DNA of 8,863 bases from Bacteroidetes bacterium 4572_112 (GTDB taxonomy: Bacteria > Bacteroidota > Bacteroidia > Bacteroidales > UBA1556), in contig NIUZ01000162.1 of the NCBI GenBank assembly GCA_002254285.1, forward strand, positions 1 through 8,863, in the 5' to 3' direction. Shown in pieces: positions 1 to 5,461 of this stretch. Position numbers and translations under genes: made by a program. The stretch's first letter is position 1, and every line of letters starts with the position of its first letter. The notes below the pieces were generated by a model, which was given only the letters and a program-made list of their open reading frames with translations, made no database searches and had not been told where the DNA came from.

Positions 1-14
1 TGCTTAAATATTTT

Positions 15-96
15 ATCCACGAATTACACTAATTAGCACGAATTATTATTCGCTAGCGAATAATGAAATTCGTGGACATTCGTGTAATTCGTGGAT
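15..96. repeat. Large inverted repeat built from CACGAATT units
   Basis: Two arms of about 40 nt face each other. The outer 15 bases (15-29, ATCCACGAATTACAC) are perfectly complementary to 82-96. The centre, 45-64, is a perfect 20-bp palindrome (ATTATTCGCTAGCGAATAAT). Between them the arms differ by a few substitutions and two extra bases on the right. The word CACGAATT or its complement recurs several times inside, so the element also has an internal repeat structure. It encodes no protein. It resembles the short palindromic interspersed repeats common in Bacteroidota intergenic DNA; that likeness is from memory, not a search. Confidence 0.8.
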
Positions 97-138
97 TCTA
101 TTTTTTACTTTAGATAAATAATTTTCTATTTTACACCA

Positions 139-303
139 TTATACTAAACCGACATAGAAATTTGAAATATTAAACGCATCTTTTGCACCTATTCTTCTTT
201 ATAATTTCTTTCCATAGCTACGGCTATGAAAAGAAATTATGCATCGACTAGGCACAAAATAGGCTATTTACTAAATACAATTTTCTATCACGGTTCAGTA
301 TAA
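139..303. repeat. 165-bp foldback (MITE-like) element
   Basis: The ends form 13-bp terminal inverted repeats with one mismatch: TTATACTAAACCG at 139-151 against CGGTTCAGTATAA at 291-303. The centre is an 18-bp stem with one mismatch (201-218 with 223-240) closed by the loop TACG. Paired islands also lie between ends and centre: ATAGAAA at 154-160 with TTTCTAT at 282-288, and TTTTG..CCTA at 181-191 with TAGG..CAAAA at 249-259. The whole element can therefore fold into one long imperfect hairpin with arms of about 80 nt. There is no coding capacity and no convincing target-site duplication. It lies just beyond the stop codon of the glycosyltransferase gene. Confidence 0.75.
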
Positions 304-306
304 CAA

Positions 307-1935
307 TTAAACATTGTCATCCTGAGTATACCGAAGGACATTAACAATTACATAATACCCCGCCTTACCTTTTCTATCCACAAAGAATGAGATAAACGAT
401 TTTACTTTGGCATTTGGGTATTTTTCCAATAGCTGTTGCGATTGTTCGTAGGTAAGAATTAACACTGTTGGCTTATCACTTTCGTAAGCAGCAATAAGGT
501 CTTCAATATCTTGATCTTCGGTAATATTATCAGAAGAGAAACTCGCATAATAAACCAAACTTGGTGGATGACCTGTTACATTACCAATAATCACCGCTGA
601 ATTTTCAGGAGCATTATTTGCAATATATTCACCTACTAATTTGGTGCTGTTTTTATAATTATCTACCTGTGGCATAAGCACTACCCATAGCATAAACTGA
701 AAAACAAGATTTATTCCTATCAGTATTTTCATAAAATGGTCCGAATATAGTCGCTTCGCAAAAATCACTATTCCTACTATCATAAGAATAACCAATGCTA
801 TAAAACTCGATTTAAGAACAACATCCATTTCCAAGAAAAATGAAGCCACCGTTAGCCCAATGCTCAATAACATTAGCAATACAAAATGCGATATAATAAG
901 AGCTTTATGCGATCGTGATTTATCATCAATTTGCTTTACAGCAATCTTTGCTATCAGTATTGCCAAAGGCACCTGTGCCGCCACAGTATAGGCAGGTAGT
1001 TTGCTTGGCGAAAATTCCCAAATTAACCAGCCAGCAACAAACCATGCTCCTAGCAAAAACCTCTCGCCTTTATCATTCCATATTCCGCTGATGCCGTTCC
1101 ATAATGCTTTTGGAAAGAACATAAAATAAGGAATAAAGAAAACAAATGTGAATAATAAATGAAGCCCCGGAGCACCTGTTTGACCAAGTACGCTACCACT
1201 TATACGCTTGAGAATATACCAATCGATTAGCCAATCTATAAATACACCTCCATCACTTTGCGAAGCCAAATAACCCCAAATAAATAATGGAGCAACAGCT
1301 ATTGGTAGAAAAAACCAAGGATGTAATCGGAAAAGATTCTTCCTTTTGGGATGCAAAACAAAGAGTATGAAAATAAATATTGATGTGAAAATAATTATCG
1401 GAGGACCTTTGGTAATAAGTGCCATTGAAAAAGCTATCCAAAAAACAGCTACTGCTTTCCAGCTCTTATTATCCAAAACTTGCAATATGGAAAATGCACT
1501 CAATGTTGTAAACATCATCAGAGTAGCATCGGTTACGGATATTTTGCCAAGGCTAGGCACAAATAATGTAGTTGCCAAAACCAATGAAGCAATAGTAGCA
1601 ACACGCTTGCCAAATAAGCGAGCTCCCCAAAAATAAATCATCAAATAAATTCCAATTATGGATAGTGTAGAAGGAAAGCGAACAGCAAATTCGTTAATAC
1701 CAAATATTTTATAACTAATGGCAATATTCCAAAAATGAAGCGGAGTTTTGCGATGAATAAACGACCACATATAATCTGGTACAAGCCAATTACCCGTAGC
1801 AATCATACGCTCAGCAAAGCCAGCATAAGCAGCCTCATCCTGATCCCAAAGACTAAGATTATTAAACGAAAAAGCAATCACTAAAATACTTATGAAAGCT
1901 AAAATCTTTAAATAATTGCGTTTAATATAATCCAT
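307..1935 (-). CDS. GT39/ArnT-like membrane glycosyltransferase
   Basis: This 542-residue polytopic inner-membrane protein belongs to the dolichyl-phosphate-mannose mannosyltransferase/ArnT superfamily. These enzymes move a sugar from a polyprenyl-phosphate carrier onto lipid A, protein or another periplasmic acceptor; neither donor nor acceptor can be read here. After the first membrane helix comes WDQDEAAY (30-37), whose Asp33-Glu34 pair fits the catalytic acidic site of the first periplasmic loop. KTPLHFW (63-69) corresponds to the KPPL-type motif. VTDATLMMF (134-142), TKGP (175-178) and SKLPAY (311-316) are further family signatures. About a dozen hydrophobic segments end near residue 421, followed by a soluble domain of about 120 residues. 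The gene starts 24 nt after the stop of the upstream lipoprotein gene, so the two are probably cotranscribed. The last residues (about 533-542) come from an interspersed repeat and are probably not ancestral. Confidence 0.88.
   Translation of the reverse strand: MDYIKRNYLKILAFISILVIAFSFNNLSLWDQDEAAYAGFAERMIATGNWLVPDYMWSFIHRKTPLHFWNIAISYKIFGINEFAVRFPSTLSIIGIYLMIYFWGARLFGKRVATIASLVLATTLFVPSLGKISVTDATLMMFTTLSAFSILQVLDNKSWKAVAVFWIAFSMALITKGPPIIIFTSIFIFILFVLHPKRKNLFRLHPWFFLPIAVAPLFIWGYLASQSDGGVFIDWLIDWYILKRISGSVLGQTGAPGLHLLFTFVFFIPYFMFFPKALWNGISGIWNDKGERFLLGAWFVAGWLIWEFSPSKLPAYTVAAQVPLAILIAKIAVKQIDDKSRSHKALIISHFVLLMLLSIGLTVASFFLEMDVVLKSSFIALVILMIVGIVIFAKRLYSDHFMKILIGINLVFQFMLWVVLMPQVDNYKNSTKLVGEYIANNAPENSAVIIGNVTGHPPSLVYYASFSSDNITEDQDIEDLIAAYESDKPTVLILTYEQSQQLLEKYPNAKVKSFISFFVDRKGKAGYYVIVNVLRYTQDDNV
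316..339. repeat. Short interspersed repeat (GTCATCCTGAG type) inside a gene end
   Basis: The 24 bases GTCATCCTGAG-TATACC-GAAGGAC match a type of short sequence that I recall recurring between genes in many bacterial genomes. Here it is in frame with the 3' end of the glycosyltransferase gene and encodes residues 533-540 (VLRYTQDD). Only this copy is seen in the window, so its status as a repeat rests on recollection. Confidence 0.5.
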
Positions 1936-1959
1936 AATCTAATTTTTATTATTTACAAT

Positions 1960-2424
1960 TTATAGCTCTTTAATATTTAGTTTAAGCTCGTATATTCCAT
2001 TAATATATAACTTCGACATCATACTATTAAAATCAAAATGATATATAGAATCACTATAAAAGCTAGTATGCTTATGCAAAACTAATTCGTAATTATAAAA
2101 CCCATCATTAGCTTTTTTTAGAAGAAAATCACCTCTCTTATCCTTTATTGGCAACACATACGAATAATATCTACTCTCGCCATCATCATTCATTTGACTA
2201 AGGCTAATACTGAAATCATCGGAATTAAACTTATCATCAATCTTAATATTCAATGTCATTTTATAGGCAACCTCACTATCCGCTATATGACTCTGCAGCT
2301 GTACTTTTTGGAGTGCATTCCACCTATTATGCTCAAACTTATGAGTAAGCACAATGTCATTATTATTGCATGATACCAATAAAATTGAGGATAAAATAAA
2401 AATTAAGAATAATGGTTTTATCAT
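1960..2424 (-). CDS. gldH: GldH-like gliding-motility-type lipoprotein
   Basis: This is a 154-residue lipoprotein. The signal peptide ends in LLVSC, making Cys19 the lipidated residue. The mature part has the general build of GldH, a lipoprotein needed for gliding and type IX secretion in Flavobacterium johnsoniae. It has an early Trp (FEHNRW), a central beta-rich region (AYKMTLNIKID..), a charged stretch (KDKRGDFLLKK), and a closing segment with Tyr-x-Phe, a Met and GIYELKLNI, which resembles the family's C-terminal pattern. The assignment is by eye and moderate. No other gld gene is visible and the neighbourhood is not the usual one I know for gldH. The glycosyltransferase gene follows 24 nt downstream. 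A -33/-7 promoter match lies immediately before the ATG. It could otherwise be an unrelated small periplasmic lipoprotein. Confidence 0.5.
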   Translation of the reverse strand: MIKPLFLIFILSSILLVSCNNNDIVLTHKFEHNRWNALQKVQLQSHIADSEVAYKMTLNIKIDDKFNSDDFSISLSQMNDDGESRYYSYVLPIKDKRGDFLLKKANDGFYNYELVLHKHTSFYSDSIYHFDFNSMMSKLYINGIYELKLNIKEL

Positions 2425-2428
2425 TGGG

Positions 2429-2457
2429 CAAATTTAGTGGAATAATTTATACACAAA
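2429..2457 (-). promoter_or_regulatory. Bacteroidota-type promoter for the GldH-like gene
   Basis: Read on the minus strand, TTTG (2457-2454) is followed after 17 nt by TAAATTTG (2436-2429). This is a full match to the TTTG / TAnnTTTG pattern of the Bacteroidota housekeeping sigma factor. The -7 box ends only 4 nt before the ATG at 2424, so transcription would begin at or next to the start codon, giving a leaderless or almost leaderless mRNA. AT-rich DNA yields chance matches, but the spacing supports it. Confidence 0.5.
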
Positions 2458-2478
2458 TCTAATATATTATTAAATAAT

Positions 2479-2503
2479 TTTGAGCTTATTTTTCATACTT
2501 TTG
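2479..2503 (+). promoter_or_regulatory. Possible promoter for the solute-binding protein gene
   Basis: TACTTTTG (2496-2503) is a perfect TAnnTTTG -7 match, 4 nt before the GTG start at 2508. The nearest TTTG (2479-2482) is only 13 nt upstream, shorter than the usual 17-23 nt, so the -33 element is doubtful. As with the divergent gene, transcription would start very near the start codon. Confidence 0.38.
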
Positions 2504-2507
2504 AAGA

Positions 2508-4142
2508 GTGAAAAAACTATCATCATATTCAATAATTGCAGCTCTAATATTAGGACTTTGGTCTTGTGGAGGAGCAATGAAAGCCCCTGAAGGCAAAACC
2601 GTCTTTAGATATAACGAATCGGCAGGAATAAGCTCATTAGACCCAGCCTTTGCTCGCGATCAAGCAAATATTTGGGCCGACAATCAGCTCTTTAATGGAC
2701 TTGTGGAACTCGACAATAAGCTATACGTAAAACCATCGTTGGCCAAATCGTGGATAATTTCTGATTCGGGTAAAACCTATACTTTCAACATTAGGAATGA
2801 TGTATTTTTTCATAATAGCGAGGTTTTTAAGGATTCCATTGGCAGAAAGATGACTGCTTACGATATTAGCTATAGCCTATTAAGAGTGCTAAGTCCTAAA
2901 ACTTTAAGCCCAGGAGCTGTTTGGCTAAAGAATATTCTTGCAAAAGATGAATTAGGAGATTATTCCATTTCAAGTCCCAATGATACAACCATTATAATAA
3001 AATTAAAGAGTGCCTTTTCTCCATTTCTTGGCAGATTAAGTATGCCATATTTCTCTACTGTGGCAAAAGAAGCTGTGGATTTCTACGGAGCTGATTTTAG
3101 CAGAAACCCTGTTGGTACAGGACCTTTTTATCTCAAAATGTGGAAAGAAGGAGTGAAAATGGTTTTTAGAAAAAACGAAAAATATTTTGAGAAAGAAAAT
3201 GGAGTACAACTCCCCCATCTAGATGCTGTAGCCATTAGTTTTATTATTGACAAGCAGTCTGTATTTTTAGAATTTATAAAAGGAAATATCGACTTTATAT
3301 CGGGAATAGATCCTAGTTATAAAGATGAACTTCTACTTCCCAACGGAAGCTTAAATCCCAAATATAATGATAAGATAAACCTACTACGTGCACCTTATCT
3401 CAATACCGAATACCTTGCCTTTTTGATGGAAAATAATAGAGATAGCATACTTATGGATGTGCGAATTCGTAAGGCAATAAATTATGGTTTCGATAGAAAA
3501 AAGATGATGCGCTACCTCCGCAATAACATTGGTGTGGCTGGCAATAATGGATTTGTACCTGTGGGAATGCCGGGTTTTGAAAATGGCGAAACCCAAGGTT
3601 ATTTTTTCTCATCAGACTCTACACTTAAGCTGTTGGAAGAGGCCGGATATCCCAACGGAAAAGGACTACCTACAATCACGCTTTCCACCACTTCAGCATA
3701 TTTAGATATTTGCAAATATATACAGCAAGAGACTTCCAAATTGGGAATAAATATGGAAATAGATGTGCATCAACCAGCCTCATTGCGTCAGATGGTGGCA
3801 AATGCACGTATGCCTTTCTTCCGTGGCTCGTGGATAGCCGATTATGCTGATCCTGAGAATTATCTAGCATTATTCTACTCGCCAAACCATAGCCCTGCAG
3901 GAGCAAATTATACACATTTTACCTCCGCAGCCTTCGACAAACTATACGTACAAGCTCGTAGCGAAACCAACGACAGCATCCGCATTTCCCTCTACCGCCA
4001 AATGGATAAAATGGTAATTGACCAAGCTCCAGTAATCGTTCTTTACTATGATGAAGCTCTTCGATTTACCGCTAAAAATATTGATGGACTTGGAGTTAAT
4101 TCAATGAATCTTTTGAGTCTTAAAAGAGTTGTGAAAAAATAG
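2508..4142 (+). CDS. Peptide-type ABC transporter solute-binding lipoprotein (SBP_bac_5)
   Basis: This 544-residue protein belongs to the DppA/OppA cluster of extracellular solute-binding proteins, which capture peptides or related solutes and pass them to an ABC permease. The signal peptide ends in LGLWSC, with Cys20 lipidated. Family signatures are clear: SLDPAFARDQ (43-52), LFNGLVELD (61-69), NPVGTGPFYL (200-209), VRIRKAINYGFDR (318-330), and near the C-terminus WIADYADPENYLALFYSP. The length is normal for the family. The GTG start at 2508 is chosen because the next in-frame Met (residue 24) falls after the lipobox and would lose the signal peptide, and because MKK followed by a hydrophobic stretch is a proper signal start. 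No permease or ATPase gene is adjacent, so its partners are encoded elsewhere. The ligand cannot be read from sequence; peptides are the default inference. Confidence 0.93.
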   Translation: MKKLSSYSIIAALILGLWSCGGAMKAPEGKTVFRYNESAGISSLDPAFARDQANIWADNQLFNGLVELDNKLYVKPSLAKSWIISDSGKTYTFNIRNDVFFHNSEVFKDSIGRKMTAYDISYSLLRVLSPKTLSPGAVWLKNILAKDELGDYSISSPNDTTIIIKLKSAFSPFLGRLSMPYFSTVAKEAVDFYGADFSRNPVGTGPFYLKMWKEGVKMVFRKNEKYFEKENGVQLPHLDAVAISFIIDKQSVFLEFIKGNIDFISGIDPSYKDELLLPNGSLNPKYNDKINLLRAPYLNTEYLAFLMENNRDSILMDVRIRKAINYGFDRKKMMRYLRNNIGVAGNNGFVPVGMPGFENGETQGYFFSSDSTLKLLEEAGYPNGKGLPTITLSTTSAYLDICKYIQQETSKLGINMEIDVHQPASLRQMVANARMPFFRGSWIADYADPENYLALFYSPNHSPAGANYTHFTSAAFDKLYVQARSETNDSIRISLYRQMDKMVIDQAPVIVLYYDEALRFTAKNIDGLGVNSMNLLSLKRVVKK

Positions 4143-4200
4143 GGGTTTTGGGTTTTATTGTTTCGGGTTTGTTTTTTGGAGTTTATATGAATAAAAAAAA

Positions 4201-4225
4201 AGATTAACGATTTAAGATTAACGAT
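4201..4225 (+). repeat. Two tandem copies of AGATTAACGAT
   Basis: The 11-mer AGATTAACGAT occurs at 4201-4211 and 4215-4225, a 14-nt period with the spacer TTA. The flanks (a run of A before, ATTGAAGATTT after) are similarly AT-rich. This could be a degenerate low-complexity array; no function is evident. Confidence 0.6.
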
Positions 4226-4249
4226 ATTAAATTGAAGATTTAGGGTTTT

Positions 4250-4264
4250 ATACCAATTTGGTAT
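4250..4264. repeat. 15-bp palindrome ATACCAATTTGGTAT
   Basis: This is a perfect inverted repeat of 7-bp arms around a single central T. It could be a protein-binding site or one more short repeat. It is about 110 nt past the solute-binding protein stop and far from any gene start, so an operator role is unlikely. Confidence 0.5.
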
Positions 4265-4390
4265 CAAAATACGCTATAAATAAATTGGAATATATTTTCC
4301 TATTAGAAGGCAAAAATTATTTGCATAAAAGCCTGTACTGAGCATGTCTCAGCGTAACAAAAATACCGCCAAAACAACTTACTTTATATC

Positions 4391-4420
4391 AATAGCCATG
4401 AGTTTACACTCATGGCTATT
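4391..4420. repeat. REP-like perfect hairpin, 13-bp stem
   Basis: AATAGCCATGAGT (4391-4403) pairs perfectly with ACTCATGGCTATT (4408-4420) around the loop TTAC. No T-run follows closely on either strand, so it is not a typical intrinsic terminator. It looks like an interspersed REP-type element of Bacteroidota intergenic DNA; that family likeness is from memory. Confidence 0.65.
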
Positions 4421-4512
4421 ATTATTTGACCCCTTCAGGGTCGATATTTCATACCTAATAAACTAGAAATCGCCCCAAATATACAAACGAGCTAAAATCC
4501 GCGATGGCAAAA

Positions 4513-4531
4513 CAGATTCGTTTAGAATCTG
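4513..4531. repeat. Small hairpin CAGATTC-GTTTA-GAATCTG
   Basis: The 7-bp arms are perfect around a 5-nt loop. The flanks carry a loose direct repeat (CCGCGATGG at about 4499-4507 and CCGCATTGG at about 4536-4544), suggesting it is the core of a larger repeat unit. Confidence 0.5.
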
Positions 4532-4559
4532 ACTTCCGCATTGGGAAAATTGCGTAAAT

Positions 4560-4670
4560 AAAATTGAAAGATAAAATCGTTAAAAAACATATCTTGTTTG
4601 ACGAACGTTAGACATACGCAGTATGACTATAAGGAGGAGTTATATGTTTTAGATTTTATTTTTCAATTTT
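4560..4670. repeat. 111-bp foldback element
   Basis: The left arm 4560-4592 (AAAATTGAAAGATAAAATC, then GTTAAAAAACATAT) is the near reverse complement of the right arm 4642-4670 (ATATGTTTTAGATTTTATT, then TTTCAATTTT). They differ by one substitution and a small insertion of about four bases in the left arm. The interior (4593-4641) has its own short hairpin, CATAC-GCA-GTATG. The AAGGAGGAG at 4631-4639 resembles a ribosome binding site, but no gene follows it. Confidence 0.65.
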
Positions 4671-4702
4671 TAGCATTTTTTTCCACAGCGGGTGTTTTTT
4701 TG

Positions 4703-4727
4703 GTACTTTTTTGCGCCAAAAAAGTAC
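4703..4727. repeat. Perfect hairpin GTACTTTTTTG-CGC-CAAAAAAGTAC
   Basis: The 11-bp arms are perfectly complementary around a 3-nt loop. Homopolymer T/A runs inside the stem make it look terminator-like, but no T-run follows on either strand. It directly precedes the repeat copy starting at 4729. Confidence 0.6.
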
Positions 4728-4728
4728 G

Positions 4729-4795
4729 AATAAAAAACCATTGAAGTTCAACTCATAAAATCATCGGGCAAGATGCCCGAGATACAGCAAAACAA
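4729..4795. repeat. Repeat copy 1 with TCGGGCA hairpin
   Basis: This unit opens with AATAAAAAACCATTGAA and contains the hairpin TCGGGCA-AGA-TGCCCGA (4764-4780), followed by GATACAGCAAAACAA. A second copy starts at 5380, with the stem conserved and the loop changed. The two copies lie on either side of the small lipoprotein gene at 4905-5309, in the same orientation. Confidence 0.75.
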
Positions 4796-4851
4796 CTAAT
4801 CAAATCATAATTCTCAAAACAACCAACATCCTATAAATAAAAAACTTTCAC

Positions 4852-4859
4852 TACTTTAG
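4852..4859 (+). promoter_or_regulatory. Weak -7-like box upstream of the 4905 gene
   Basis: TACTTTAG differs from TAnnTTTG by one base. Transcription would start near 4866, leaving a leader of roughly 40 nt. No TTTG is present at the expected -33 distance, so this is tentative. Confidence 0.28.
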
Positions 4860-4904
4860 CACCATATTAAAAGAGTTTTAATTGTAATCGCCAAAACATC
4901 AGAC

Positions 4905-5309
4905 ATGAAAAAGCTAAACATCTTAATACTATTGTTAGTAATCCTATCTTTCGGCTGTTCGAAAACAGATTTTGAAACAGGAATTACAGGCAAAGTTGAA
5001 TATGGAGAAGGAGATTGTATGCCTATTATTGATTATGAAAGTAGAGAATATGATAACTATAATGGCGACATTTATTTTATTGATAAAAACAAATTAGATA
5101 ATTTGGGAAATGGAGATTTTGAGCAATTAAAAGCCAATAGTATTATCATTTCCATAAAACGAGGAAATTTATCAGCTGAGTTAGCTGCAGGAACTTATAT
5201 GGTAATGCAGGGTGATGAATATTCATATTCCGAAGAAAATATTATTACAATAAATGCAAATGAAGTTTTGACTAAAGATTTCAAATTTTGGAAATGCACA
5301 TCGTATTGA
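4905..5309 (+). CDS. Small lipoprotein of unknown function
   Basis: This 134-residue protein has a Lys-Lys N-terminus, a hydrophobic core and the lipobox-like SFGC, making Cys18 the probable lipidated residue. The mature part starts SKTDFETGITGKVEYGEGDC. The GITGKVEYG stretch and the later GTYMVMQGDEYSY suggest a small beta-sandwich of the carboxypeptidase-regulatory or Ig-like sort, but I cannot name a family. Cys38 and Cys131 could form a disulfide in the periplasm or at the surface. The acidic residues after the lipid Cys recall lipoprotein surface-export signals described for Bacteroidota, though the match is loose. It stands alone, flanked by two copies of one repeat. The ATG is favoured because the signal peptide begins there; no Shine-Dalgarno site is seen. 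Confidence 0.7.
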   Translation: MKKLNILILLLVILSFGCSKTDFETGITGKVEYGEGDCMPIIDYESREYDNYNGDIYFIDKNKLDNLGNGDFEQLKANSIIISIKRGNLSAELAAGTYMVMQGDEYSYSEENIITINANEVLTKDFKFWKCTSY

Positions 5310-5367
5310 TGTGGTTTATGCACATAATAACAACAAATATTTTGTCACCATTTATGTAGTTCGCCTC

Positions 5368-5449
5368 GTATCTCAGCGTAATAAAAAACCATTGAATTTC
5401 AACTCAAAAAAAAATCATCGGGCAACTTTGCCCGAGATACAACAAACAA
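5368..5449. repeat. Repeat copy 2 with TCGGGCAA hairpin
   Basis: From 5380 this copy matches 4729-4795 with few differences: AATAAAAAACCATTGAA start, the TCATCGGGCA...TGCCCGAGATACA core, then ACAAACAA. The stem TCGGGCAA (5418-5425) pairs with TTGCCCGA (5428-5435). An outer pair, GTATCTC (5368-5374) with GAGATAC (5434-5440), can form an alternative pairing and is missing from copy 1. Confidence 0.75.
5406..5435 (-). terminator. Intrinsic terminator after the exonuclease/GIY-YIG gene
   Basis: Read on the minus strand, the stem TCGGGCAA/TTGCCCGA (5435-5418) starts 26 nt after the stop codon at 5462. It is followed after TGA by nine consecutive T residues (complement of 5414-5406). A GC-rich stem with a T-tract fits a Rho-independent terminator. 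The hairpin belongs to the repeat copy, so an interspersed repeat seems to have taken this role. Copy 1 has only a four-T run at the same place. Confidence 0.6.
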
Positions 5450-5461
5450 TCAAAACATATT

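Larger units (their letters stand above)
4143..4904. other. 762-bp gene-free region dense in hairpins
   Basis: I see no credible gene, tRNA or rRNA here. Short open frames have no recognisable protein features. Instead the region carries a series of distinct palindromic or foldback units, listed separately: 4201-4225, 4250-4264, 4391-4420, 4513-4531, 4560-4670, 4703-4727 and 4729-4795. Two small hairpins are not listed separately: CTGAG-CATGT-CTCAG at 4338-4352, and a GACCC..GGGTC pair just after 4425. A fragment at 4346-4363 (GTCTCAGCGTAACAAAAA) resembles the start of the repeat at 5368. No clear terminator for the upstream gene was found, only T-rich sequence after 4143. Confidence 0.7.

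Noticed and set aside
15..96. CRISPR array
   Set aside because: The CACGAATT words are short, unevenly spaced and part of an inverted repeat; there are no uniform repeats with unique spacers and no cas genes.
1346..1636. Plus-strand open frame of 96 codons
   Set aside because: It lies wholly inside the glycosyltransferase gene on the other strand and shows no signal, motif or promoter; it is a shadow frame.
2508..4142. Complete peptide transporter operon
   Set aside because: Only the binding protein is present; no permease or ATPase gene lies next to it.
4631..4650. Ribosome binding site AAGGAGGAG with ATG at 4644
   Set aside because: The ATG opens a frame that ends almost at once (ATG TTT TAG), so no peptide of note is encoded.
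4703..4727. Intrinsic terminator
   Set aside because: The stem is AT-rich and is not followed by a T-run on either strand, and it is more than 550 nt from the end of the upstream gene.
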